Below, in pieces: positions 7,055 through 14,779 of a stretch of DNA of 64,000 nt. The DNA comes from Acidilobaceae archaeon (GTDB lineage: Archaea > Thermoproteota > Thermoprotei_A > Sulfolobales > Acidilobaceae): the NCBI GenBank assembly GCA_027037535.1, contig JALVZQ010000002.1, positions 1 to 64,000 of the forward strand, read 5' to 3'. Position 1 is the stretch's first letter, and each line of letters opens with the position of its first letter. The position numbers and the translations under genes are program-made. The notes under the pieces are model-generated. The model had not been told where the DNA came from and did not search any database. It saw nothing but the letters and a program-made list of their open reading frames with translations.

Positions 7055-7852
7055 TCACGAGCTATCTCTTGGTTCACGGCATATACTAGGGTCTTGTCCA
7101 CGCTTCTCAAGAGTCTTCTCACATAATAGAGGCAGTGCTTGTTCCGTAGGAGCCTCGATAAAGAGATCTATTATATCCCTCATAAATATCTCGCCCAGAT
7201 TGACCGCTATGACCCTGCCTCCGCGAGCCTTTACTATTACTGGTACCTGGTTCGCGGGACTAACATAGAGACTACTACCAGCCACCAATATAACGTCGCT
7301 TCTCTCCGCCAACATAAAGGCCTCATTTATCGCTTTAGCCGGGAGAGGCTCTCCGAAGAGTACTACGTTTGGCTTAAGGAGTCCTCCGCAGTACTCGCAT
7401 CTCGGAAGCTCCCCGTTTATCACCTTCTCGAACGCTTTCTCGATCGGGTAGAGGCGTCTGCATGAGAGGCATACTGCATGTCGGAAGTTTCCGTGGAGCT
7501 CTATCACTCGTTGGGAGCCAGCGGCCTGATGCAGGCCGTCTATGTTCTGTGTAATTATCGCCTTTATTACTCCGGCCTTCTCCAATGCGGTCAAGGCATA
7601 GTGGCCGGGGTTCGGTTTTACTCTACCCATGGCCTTGAATCTCTCATAGTAGAGTTTCCAGACCTCCATGGGATTCTCCATAAAGTATTCTATAGTAAAC
7701 TTATAGCTGGGTATTTTCCTCCATAACCCGTCTTTTCCCCTGAAGTCCGGTATACCGCTTGCAGTGCTTATACCGGCTCCTGTTAGGACGATCGCATGCC
7801 TCGACCCTGCAAGTATTTCAGCTGCCTCCTCTACAAGGTCTCTCCAGCTCAT
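7055..7852 (-). CDS. cobB: NAD-dependent protein deacylase, Sir2 family
   Basis: 265 residues, complete sirtuin: NAD-binding GAGISTASGIPDFRG (25-39), TQNIDGLH (101-108), catalytic His120 in ELHG, zinc ribbon Cys128/Cys131/Cys152/Cys155, and AGSSLYV before the second NAD contact. It removes acyl groups from lysines such as those of the chromatin protein Alba. The start overlaps the stop of the hexapeptide-repeat gene by 4 nt (ATGA), so both are made from one mRNA. Two Cys lie near the C terminus (LLCEKTLEKRGQDPSIC), function unknown. Confidence 0.95.
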   Translation of the reverse strand: MSWRDLVEEAAEILAGSRHAIVLTGAGISTASGIPDFRGKDGLWRKIPSYKFTIEYFMENPMEVWKLYYERFKAMGRVKPNPGHYALTALEKAGVIKAIITQNIDGLHQAAGSQRVIELHGNFRHAVCLSCRRLYPIEKAFEKVINGELPRCEYCGGLLKPNVVLFGEPLPAKAINEAFMLAERSDVILVAGSSLYVSPANQVPVIVKARGGRVIAVNLGEIFMRDIIDLFIEAPTEQALPLLCEKTLEKRGQDPSICREPRDSS

Positions 7853-8385
7853 TTCTCGTTACACCCTAGTATTTCTCTGTAGACGGGTACCTTTCTATGC
7901 ACGGCTTCTAGTTCACTCTTCACGATTTCAAGATCCTGATCGGTCAGAGTCCTCACTATTTTTCCGGGCACTCCCATTACAAGGCTCCGCGGCGGTATCT
8001 TCTTCCCAGGAGGAACCAGGGCTCCTGCCGCAATAATTGATTCCTCGCCGATAACAGCGCCGTCAAGGACCCGGCTCCCTATGCCTATAAGTGATCCACT
8101 ACCGATAACAGCGCCATGAATAATTGCGCCGTGGGATACGAGTACGTTTTCGCCTATTATGACTGGATGTCCACGTGGAGCTTCTATGAGGCTCAGCTCT
8201 AATACAACTGTTCTCGAACCGATGGTCACCGTATCATCGTCTCCTCTGATAATCGATCCATAGAGTACTGCAACGTTATCGCCGAGGTTAACAGCACCCA
8301 TTATTCTCGCGCTGGGATCTACATATACGTTTCTTCCTAGAACTGGTACTTTTTCTCTGAAAGGAATAATATTGTTGCAGGCCAT
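7849..8385 (-). CDS. Gamma-carbonic anhydrase-like hexapeptide-repeat protein
   Basis: 178 residues. Left-handed beta-helix repeats ([IV]-G-x4) from about 22 to 140, then a C-terminal helix, as in the YrdA/Cam/PaaY group of trimeric gamma-class carbonic anhydrases. Two of the three metal His are present (VSHGAIIHG, His85 and His90). The position of the first His is Glu68 (SLIEAPRGHP), so zinc binding and hydratase activity are doubtful unless His73 substitutes. Coupled by ATGA overlap to the downstream sirtuin; the functional link is unknown. Confidence 0.85.
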   Translation of the reverse strand: MACNNIIPFREKVPVLGRNVYVDPSARIMGAVNLGDNVAVLYGSIIRGDDDTVTIGSRTVVLELSLIEAPRGHPVIIGENVLVSHGAIIHGAVIGSGSLIGIGSRVLDGAVIGEESIIAAGALVPPGKKIPPRSLVMGVPGKIVRTLTDQDLEIVKSELEAVHRKVPVYREILGCNEK

Positions 8386-8476
8386 GTCTTGGAACCCTAC
8401 TATATGATTCTATACACAGGATACATAAGCTTAAACAGTTACCTCGACCTATTATATTATTATGAGGAGATAATAG

Positions 8477-9040
8477 TTGAGTGCCCGACTTGGATGGATC
8501 GAGAAAGCGATGATGCTAGTACCCGGCTATAGAGGATATAAAAAACGTGAACTACTGAGGGAGGATGACCGGCTCCTAAGAAGATACGTCGCCGATTTAC
8601 TCCGGGATGCGTCTAATACTCTAAGACAGGCCAGTAGCGAGCTCGTACAGCTCCTCGGCGTACAGGCACAGATGATGCTACAACAACCAGGCAACCCGGT
8701 ACAGATACTGAACTGGCTGACTCAGCGAATATATGATGTCGCAGGCCAGATAGAGCATTTGGAGGCAGGATACTCTCCGAGCTTTGATAGGATTAAGGTA
8801 AAGGAAGAAGAACTAGAGAGACTCCTAGAAATAGATAACCAGTTAATAGGATACTCTAACGTCATATCGGAGACAAGCAAAATTATCCTAGGCCAGATAA
8901 GGTCAAGCAGAGGATTTGATCCAAGATACCTCTACACTATTCAACAAAGTCTCGACGCGCTCGAGAGAATCATAGCTGAAAGACGCAGATTCTTACATGG
9001 ATCCGAATCCCTTCCAGGTGGAAGACAAGAGACAGGCTAA
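8477..9040 (+). CDS. Helical protein with PGYRGYK motif, possible PspA-like partner of SPFH cluster
   Basis: 187 residues, almost entirely helical and rich in Arg/Leu/Glu, no membrane span. It begins with a short amphipathic helix and LVPGYRGYKKRELLREDDRLLRRYVADLL, then Gln-rich and coiled-coil-prone segments to about 170. I recall similar PGYRGYK-type proteins encoded near SPFH genes in bacteria, but cannot confirm that here. The TTG start follows GAGGAG. It converges on the SPFH/zinc-ribbon operon with 35 bp between stops. A role in membrane maintenance, as PspA has in the bacterial ydjFGHI operon, is inference. Confidence 0.65.
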   Translation: MSARLGWIEKAMMLVPGYRGYKKRELLREDDRLLRRYVADLLRDASNTLRQASSELVQLLGVQAQMMLQQPGNPVQILNWLTQRIYDVAGQIEHLEAGYSPSFDRIKVKEEELERLLEIDNQLIGYSNVISETSKIILGQIRSSRGFDPRYLYTIQQSLDALERIIAERRRFLHGSESLPGGRQETG

Positions 9041-9075
9041 GACCTGTAATATAATTATATTAATAAATATCATGA

Positions 9076-9390
9076 TTATTTCCTTAGATAAGACACAACT
9101 ATGAGCACACCAATTACTACGAGAACAAGTCCAGCTACAACCCTAAGCGTAGTTAATCCATAGACATAGGATCCCGCTAGAAATAATACAGTATATAAGC
9201 CAACATTATAGTACTTGTCACGTTCCCTGCTAACAACATAATAGCCCAGCATTACAAGACTAGGAGCCATAATTAATAATCCGACCAACTGGGACAATGA
9301 CAATTCTCTTACAAAAAGATACACTGCAACAATAAACAATATCAACGCAAGGGACAATGCCTCGGCCTTCTCTCTCGCTCCTACTCGCAT
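9076..9390 (-). CDS. Small four-helix membrane protein of the SPFH cluster
   Basis: 104 residues with four evident hydrophobic helices: about 11-30 (LSLALILFIVAVYLFV), 34-52, 60-76 and 80-101 (VVAGLVLVVIGVLIVV). The ends are basic (MRVGAREK; SYLRK), suggesting a cytoplasmic N terminus. No family recognised. It is the last and most separated gene (92 bp) behind the SPFH/zinc-ribbon genes on the same strand, so co-transcription is likely but not proven. Confidence 0.7.
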   Translation of the reverse strand: MRVGAREKAEALSLALILFIVAVYLFVRELSLSQLVGLLIMAPSLVMLGYYVVSRERDKYYNVGLYTVLFLAGSYVYGLTTLRVVAGLVLVVIGVLIVVSYLRK

Positions 9391-9482
9391 TCTTTAACGC
9401 CTCCACCCGCCAAGATTATCCAAACACTATAATATAGATCTCCCGTAGGGGAGCACAACGAGCCAGAGCCCGCCGTAAAAAC

Positions 9483-10361
9483 CTACTTTACTCTGTATTT
9501 ACCTATTCTAGCGGTTCCCATTCTTAACATATTAAATACTCCGCCGAGAGAAGCTATAACTCCTCCCTCAAGACCCAGTTTAGCGGCACCTAGTACAGAA
9601 CCAATGCCTGCTCCCAAGAGGGCACCGGCCAATAATAGTCCGATGGTACCTCCTAATAATAATTGCCTCCTTTTTGATCCTATAGGGTATTCAAGGTATA
9701 CGACTGTGCCGTCGGAGGCGTCTACAAGCCCATAATATTCCTTTCCTTGATAAGTATACCCTACCTGCCAGAATGGATAGTGTATTATACCAAGCCATTT
9801 GCTTTCGTCATGTAGCCTTGGATTATCACATTCATTATATGCTTCTCTCAATGCACGGATCCTGCTACTACTTACGACGAGCTCCAATAATTCATGGGGA
9901 TCTCGGTCGGGCTGATGATACTTCCCTCGCTTTAGTACTCTGGGCTCAAAGAACCTTCTTCCCCGGGTAGGAAACCTGTATTCCTGGGTAAGCCCTTTTA
10001 GAGGCGTGGACATAGCCAGTACCGTCTTCCAACGCTCCTCTATCCCTGCATGTGGGTTTTCCGGGCATTCTGCTCTTATCTTGATCTGGTATAGGTATAG
10101 TGGTACAAAGTGTAGTGTTCCCTCGCTGGGTGTAGCACTTGTTGCTAGGTCTTCTGGCGCTGCAAATTGTCTTTGGGCAATTCCTATTGCATTATTGTAG
10201 GCTTTATTGTATTCTATCCTGAGGTCGTAGATATAGTGTTCCTTGAAGATCTCGCCTGACTGCACCCATATGGTTGAACCACAGTACGGGCAGACAGCTA
10301 CACTTACTGTTTCCGGGACCTCGAATTCTGCACCGCAGTAACTGCACTTAATCCTCTTCAT
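9483..10361 (-). CDS. Zinc-ribbon membrane protein (second paralogue)
   Basis: 292 residues. An N-terminal zinc ribbon (CSYCGAEFEVPE...CPYCGSTIW; Cys6, 9, 25, 28) is followed by a soluble alpha/beta region of about 190 residues. A C-terminal Gly/Ala-rich hydrophobic hairpin (LLLGGTIGLLLAGALLGAGIG and the next segment) then leads to a basic tail. The architecture matches the upstream gene at 10388, i.e. a tandem paralogue pair, and resembles Bacillus YdjG (zinc ribbon plus membrane helices). It lies 26 bp behind its paralogue in the SPFH operon and probably anchors a complex at the inner face of the membrane (inference). Confidence 0.8.
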   Translation of the reverse strand: MKRIKCSYCGAEFEVPETVSVAVCPYCGSTIWVQSGEIFKEHYIYDLRIEYNKAYNNAIGIAQRQFAAPEDLATSATPSEGTLHFVPLYLYQIKIRAECPENPHAGIEERWKTVLAMSTPLKGLTQEYRFPTRGRRFFEPRVLKRGKYHQPDRDPHELLELVVSSSRIRALREAYNECDNPRLHDESKWLGIIHYPFWQVGYTYQGKEYYGLVDASDGTVVYLEYPIGSKRRQLLLGGTIGLLLAGALLGAGIGSVLGAAKLGLEGGVIASLGGVFNMLRMGTARIGKYRVK

Positions 10362-10387
10362 CGCATTTTCATCCCCTAGGAGTCTCC

Positions 10388-11455
10388 TTATTCCAGCTCT
10401 TCTACCTCAACATCTTTCAAAGCTTCCCTAGTCAAGAAATAGGATCCGGCAAGGCCAGCGACAAGTCCTATTCCACCAGCTATAGCTGCTTCCCCGCCAA
10501 GATAGATACCAGCCAATCCGGCTCCTCCCAATATACCGCTAGCAAAGAGAGCCCCGATATAGCTGATTATCCTAGCACCCTGCGTTACCGGCTCTTCGCT
10601 ATAGACTTTTCTCCCGTCCCAGCCGGCGAAGGCTGCTCGATAGAGTCTTCTCTGATAGGTATAGTATGCATGGATCATTGGAAGGAGTATTATAGGAGTT
10701 ATATTCTCTATTCTTGTTCTACATGGTATAATCTTATAATGCCAAGAGACAAATGTAGGTATCCATCCAGGACTCATTAAGGCGGCTTTTTCCCTGGCTT
10801 CAGTATTCATGCGTTTCTCGACTTCCTTATGCATTGATTCGCATGCCTGGTCTCTAGCATAGTCTTCTGCGTCTCTAGGACCTATCTCTGGAGCCAATAC
10901 CTGGCCCTTGACATCTTTCCAATCTACCTTCTCTATCGGAACCTGGAGATTCTCCCTTTTCTCGAGGAAGCCATAATAGTATTCTATCAGTGGATCTATG
11001 ATTCTTCGATCAGCAGCTCTGCGCGCCACTAGTGGTATTGTGTAGGAGTCCTGATAGTTTCCTGAGACATATACAGTAATATACCTGGTTTGAACCTCGG
11101 TACGTGTTCCTTTGTCTGTCTTTATTACTCGTGTCCTGGTAAGAGTAACAGTGGCTTTTCCACGATAATGGCTGCTGGCAGATACAGAGACGTAGTATAC
11201 AGGTACGTAGATCATATCTATGTTTTTGAGGACTACTTTGTCCTTTAGATGCTTCATTTCCTCGTCTATGGAGAGCCACTCGTAGAATACCCTATCAAGC
11301 CCCCTGGCTTTCCCCGGCACTATTACTATAGGGTGGGTGAATGCTTGGTTTATCCAGTTTGGATATCCACAATATGGGCATATGGCAACGATCGTTTCAG
11401 GACTTATATCTAGTGGGGCTCCACATCTTTGACATTTAAAGACTTCTCCTCTCAT
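10388..11455 (-). CDS. Zinc-ribbon membrane protein (first paralogue)
   Basis: About 355 residues from ATG 11455. This start sits behind GAGGAA and puts the ribbon at the N terminus as in the paralogue; a TTG at 11500 would add 15 residues. Zinc ribbon CQRCGAPLDISPE...CPYCGYPNW, then a beta-rich soluble middle with KATVTLTRTRVIKTDKGTRT, then two C-terminal Gly-rich membrane helices (YIGALFASGILGGAGLAGIYL; AIAGGIGLVAGLAGSYFL). Second gene of the SPFH operon. No catalytic motif seen; probably a scaffold or regulator of membrane integrity. Confidence 0.8.
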   Translation of the reverse strand: MRGEVFKCQRCGAPLDISPETIVAICPYCGYPNWINQAFTHPIVIVPGKARGLDRVFYEWLSIDEEMKHLKDKVVLKNIDMIYVPVYYVSVSASSHYRGKATVTLTRTRVIKTDKGTRTEVQTRYITVYVSGNYQDSYTIPLVARRAADRRIIDPLIEYYYGFLEKRENLQVPIEKVDWKDVKGQVLAPEIGPRDAEDYARDQACESMHKEVEKRMNTEAREKAALMSPGWIPTFVSWHYKIIPCRTRIENITPIILLPMIHAYYTYQRRLYRAAFAGWDGRKVYSEEPVTQGARIISYIGALFASGILGGAGLAGIYLGGEAAIAGGIGLVAGLAGSYFLTREALKDVEVEELE

Positions 11456-11573
11456 TTCCTCGACATGTCCGCCTGACAACCGGGTCTTCACCCATATCAA
11501 ACGGTATCAGTATTTATTGTTACTCTTCTTTACTCGCGTAGCATGAGGAAAGATACCTTGACTCTATCATGAT

Positions 11574-12803
11574 CTAGCAGTTGTCTTCTTCTTTTACTGG
11601 CCGTCCATCGGGGCACCATTTTATTCGCTTAGCACAGTGTGGGCATACCGGTGCCATGTAAGGTATTGGTCTTCCACAATACGGACATACTAGTTGCGGC
11701 ATTTGTTGTGGTTGCTGTTGCTGTGCTGGCTGCTGAGGCGGGTATTGTGGCGGTGGATAAGGTTGCTGTGGAGGATACGGATATGGATACTGGTAGCCTG
11801 GATACTGTTGCTGTTGTGGATATGGGTAAGGATACGGATAATATGGGTACGGGGGCCTCTGCTGTTGTGGCTGGCCCGGCTGCTGGGGAGGGGTCATCTG
11901 TTGCTGGGCTGGCGGCATCGGCGGCGGGTACATCATCCACGGCATCATTATGAACGGCGCTACCGCTGCAGCTGTGCCAGCTGATCCTTGTCCTTGGGAT
12001 AGCTTCTCGGCTATCCTCTCTCTACCCATCCATTCCCTCTCGTACATCGCTGCGAAGGCCCGGGGGCCACTCATCTGCAGGATTCTCTTGTCCTCATCGG
12101 ATATATCAAGTCTTAATACGAGCTCGCTTATAACAATACCGAACATCTCGTTTACTCGCTGCGAGATCCTTGCTTTCACGTATTCGCTGAACTCGTCTAG
12201 CATAGCCATAAAGTCCGAGACGTTCTGTATGGTTCTCCCCATACGAGCTTGTTCTGTGGCGTATTCTGCGAGAGCGTCTCTTAGGGTCGAATCTATTATT
12301 GGGGCTATCATTTCACGTATGTCATCTGTTGTTACTTCACTACTGGTTCCCATGACCCGGGTATAGAAGGATTCTAGCCTGTTCTCATCAACCGTATAAT
12401 AATACGTTCCGTTGTAGAGGAGATGCACGCCTATCCAGTCAATGAATGCTCTTCCTCCCAGCTGGTCCTGATACCTTAGGAGGTTAACGAATACTACGTC
12501 TGCCTTGAATATTGACTCTCCATAGAGGCCTGTAACTAGGCCTTGTAGGAAGGGTACGTTCTGGGTATCGAGGAAGTGCCGTCCAGCATCTACGACTCCC
12601 ATGAGTTTACCATCGCGGAAGAACAAGGCCTTCTGAGCCTCGTTAACTATTAGGACGCTTCCAATACGTATCTCGTTCTTAGGATAACGCCATGCAACGT
12701 AGCTGCGTGGATCCAGATGATCAGGCCATTTGATGACTTCGGGGTCTCCGGCGACTATTTTGGTTCCTTTACCGATAAACTTGCCGAACTTGTCAAAAAC
12801 CAA
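11574..12803 (-). CDS. SPFH-domain protein with Q/P/Y-rich tail and C-terminal zinc ribbon
   Basis: 409 residues. Residues about 1-285 form an SPFH/band-7-like domain of the YdjI ('virion core protein') type, including VLIVNEAQKALFFRDGKL and the helical STLRDALAEYA region. There is no membrane span. Residues about 290-372 are a low-complexity tail of Pro, Gln and Tyr with PYPYPYP repeats, and 376-400 a zinc ribbon CPYCGRPIPYMAPVCPHC. SPFH proteins oligomerise at membranes. It heads the operon with two zinc-ribbon membrane proteins, which parallels bacterial ydjGHI next to pspA-like ydjF. A membrane-stress role is inferred from that parallel. Confidence 0.85.
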   Translation of the reverse strand: MVFDKFGKFIGKGTKIVAGDPEVIKWPDHLDPRSYVAWRYPKNEIRIGSVLIVNEAQKALFFRDGKLMGVVDAGRHFLDTQNVPFLQGLVTGLYGESIFKADVVFVNLLRYQDQLGGRAFIDWIGVHLLYNGTYYYTVDENRLESFYTRVMGTSSEVTTDDIREMIAPIIDSTLRDALAEYATEQARMGRTIQNVSDFMAMLDEFSEYVKARISQRVNEMFGIVISELVLRLDISDEDKRILQMSGPRAFAAMYEREWMGRERIAEKLSQGQGSAGTAAAVAPFIMMPWMMYPPPMPPAQQQMTPPQQPGQPQQQRPPYPYYPYPYPYPQQQQYPGYQYPYPYPPQQPYPPPQYPPQQPAQQQQPQQMPQLVCPYCGRPIPYMAPVCPHCAKRIKWCPDGRPVKEEDNC

Positions 12804-12966
12804 TACTTATCCCTCCACATAATAATAGGAACAATGGATGTACATATATCATTATACACCTAAGAAAACAATATTCTACACAAGGTCCCCATCAATCATT
12901 TACGATCCTGACTCTGAAGAGGACGAGAGATAATAGGTTTGTTTAAACATAGACTTAACTTATCTT

Positions 12967-14481
12967 CTAGATTGATGCCTTTCTCATATCGCCATGTTCT
13001 TCGAGTGCGATATGGAAACTGTACCCCCTGTCTAATAGGTGCGGTATGTGTCCTCCCTTGTTCTCAAGTGCTAGCCTATAGTATTTCCAGAGTAGGTCTC
13101 TATAATCTGGGTCGGCGCATCTCTCTATTATTACCTTAGCTTTCTCTCTTGGAGAGAGTCCTCTGAGATCACAGACTCCATGCTCCGTTACAACAATGTC
13201 GACATCATGGTCCGGTGTATCAACATGAGTAACCATTGGTACTATGCTGGATATCTTGCCATTCTTCCTGGTACTAGGCGTTATGAATATGCTCATATGA
13301 GCTGCTCTCGAATAGTCTCCGCTCCCACCTATACCGTTTATTATCCTTCTACCTAGAATATGTGTACTGTTCACGTTTCCATAGATGTCTATCTCGACCG
13401 CCGTATTTACGGCTATTACTCTGAGACGCCTAATGAGCTCCCAATTATTCGTCACGTCCTGTGGTCTAAGGACTATGTTTTCCCTGCCCCGGGTCTCCGC
13501 GTAGAAGTTCTCTAGGTTCTTTGGTGACAGCATTAGGCTTGTGCAAGAGAGCGCGGTCATTACTCCCTGATAATAGAGATCGAGGAGGCTGTCTTGTACG
13601 ACTTCAGTCCAAGCTCTTAGCCCTTTTAGGCCTGCTCCGGCTAGTGCCTTGAATACCGCGTCGTTGACTGTTCCTACCCCGCTTTCCAACGGGTACAGGT
13701 TTCTGGGGAGCCTTCCCCGTGATATTTCCTCCTGGAAGAACTCTAGCAGGTTTTCTGCAATTTGTTTCTCTACTTTGCCGGGCTCTACTGGTGTTCCACC
13801 GTGGTCTATGCCTTTGGATTCTACTATTGCAAGAATCTTTTCTTGCGGCACTCTCACTATTGGTTCTCCTATCCTGTCCTCGACTCTTTTCAGCGGTATA
13901 GGCTCACCGGGAACCGGTCTATAGATGTCGTGTATTCCATGAATACTCGGAGATACATCTGTGTTTACTTCGATTACCACGTAGTCTGCTTGTTGTACCC
14001 AGGCTGGCACAGCGCCTACGCTTCCTGTAGGTACGAAGCCCTCTTCCATTACGAGGCTTGCCTCGACGTGTGCTACTTGTAGTTTGCCGACTGTTTTATC
14101 TAGCCATCCGTGCTCTACCATGTAGGGCCACTCGCCTAGATGATAATCCATGAAGTGGACTATTCCGTTATCGATTTGTTTGCGGAGAAGCGGATTATTC
14201 TGATACGGGTAGCGTCTCTCTAGGACATTATGAGAGGCATAGTGTGCATCCATAGCATATGCGCTTGCTCCCGTCAGTATCCTGACCTTTACATTGTTTT
14301 CCGAGGCGAGTTGTGCAAGCACTGGTGGTATCATCTTCGGGTATCCCACGCTTCCGAAGCCGCTGGTGCCTATGTTTATCCTATTATTCTGTGCTAGTTG
14401 GAGGATTCTATTTGCGGCTGTCTCGGGATCGACTAGTTTAGAACAATGAATATCGGTGATCCTCGAATTTAGACAAGTCAT
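12967..14481 (-). CDS. Acetyl-CoA hydrolase / CoA-transferase (Ach1 family)
   Basis: 504 residues, typical length for class I CoA transferases of the Ach1/succinyl-CoA:acetate type. N-terminal Rossmann-like half with INIGTSGFGSVG. Catalytic Glu266 in LESGVGTVNDAV, which carries the CoA thioester. C-terminal glycine loops NGIGGSGDYSRAA and VVTEHGVCDLRGLSPREKA. It transfers CoA between short-chain acyl groups, or hydrolyses acetyl-CoA, and so can exchange CoA between succinate and acetate. Transcribed away from the Liv operon. The exact acyl donor cannot be read from sequence. Confidence 0.9.
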   Translation of the reverse strand: MTCLNSRITDIHCSKLVDPETAANRILQLAQNNRINIGTSGFGSVGYPKMIPPVLAQLASENNVKVRILTGASAYAMDAHYASHNVLERRYPYQNNPLLRKQIDNGIVHFMDYHLGEWPYMVEHGWLDKTVGKLQVAHVEASLVMEEGFVPTGSVGAVPAWVQQADYVVIEVNTDVSPSIHGIHDIYRPVPGEPIPLKRVEDRIGEPIVRVPQEKILAIVESKGIDHGGTPVEPGKVEKQIAENLLEFFQEEISRGRLPRNLYPLESGVGTVNDAVFKALAGAGLKGLRAWTEVVQDSLLDLYYQGVMTALSCTSLMLSPKNLENFYAETRGRENIVLRPQDVTNNWELIRRLRVIAVNTAVEIDIYGNVNSTHILGRRIINGIGGSGDYSRAAHMSIFITPSTRKNGKISSIVPMVTHVDTPDHDVDIVVTEHGVCDLRGLSPREKAKVIIERCADPDYRDLLWKYYRLALENKGGHIPHLLDRGYSFHIALEEHGDMRKASI

Positions 14482-14680
14482 AGTCTTTCACCAAAGGGCT
14501 AGACTCATCTCCAGGTGTTTTTGTTTCTCAAATGTTAATATTATTAATATGAAGGGGGCTTGAAATCTAGACATATACTCTCATATTGTCTCATCGTTTT
14601 TCTATTCTCTTTGCAGATCGGTCCTCTAGATTAAATAAGATATCCTTATAAATCATCTATATAGAATCAAATATATACTT

Positions 14681-14760
14681 TTAGGTGTCTATGCGTAATA
14701 CCCTCAAAGACTTAAATAAGCATCCCACTATTTCTACACAATTCGAGAATAAACACCTAA
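14681..14760. promoter_or_regulatory. Liv operon promoter region with inverted TTAGGTGT sites
   Basis: TTAGGTGT at 14681-14688 and its exact complement ACACCTAA at 14753-14760 flank a good archaeal TATA candidate, CTTAAATAAG at 14711-14720. Start of transcription is expected near 14745. The second arm ends 6 bp before GAGGTG, the ribosome binding site of the binding-protein gene. The placement suits an operator pair for a regulator of amino acid uptake; function is inferred. Confidence 0.45.
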
Positions 14761-14779
14761 GTTTCGAGAGGTGTCCTGT

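Noticed and set aside
9430-9470. CTCCC/GGGGAG mini hairpin between the SPFH cluster genes
   Set aside because: The stem is only five to six pairs and similar words occur in coding sequence (62154); not distinctive enough.
11629-11984. Three long open frames opposite or shifted to the SPFH tail
   Set aside because: They arise from the low-complexity Pro/Gln/Tyr coding repeats read in other frames; composition is artefactual.
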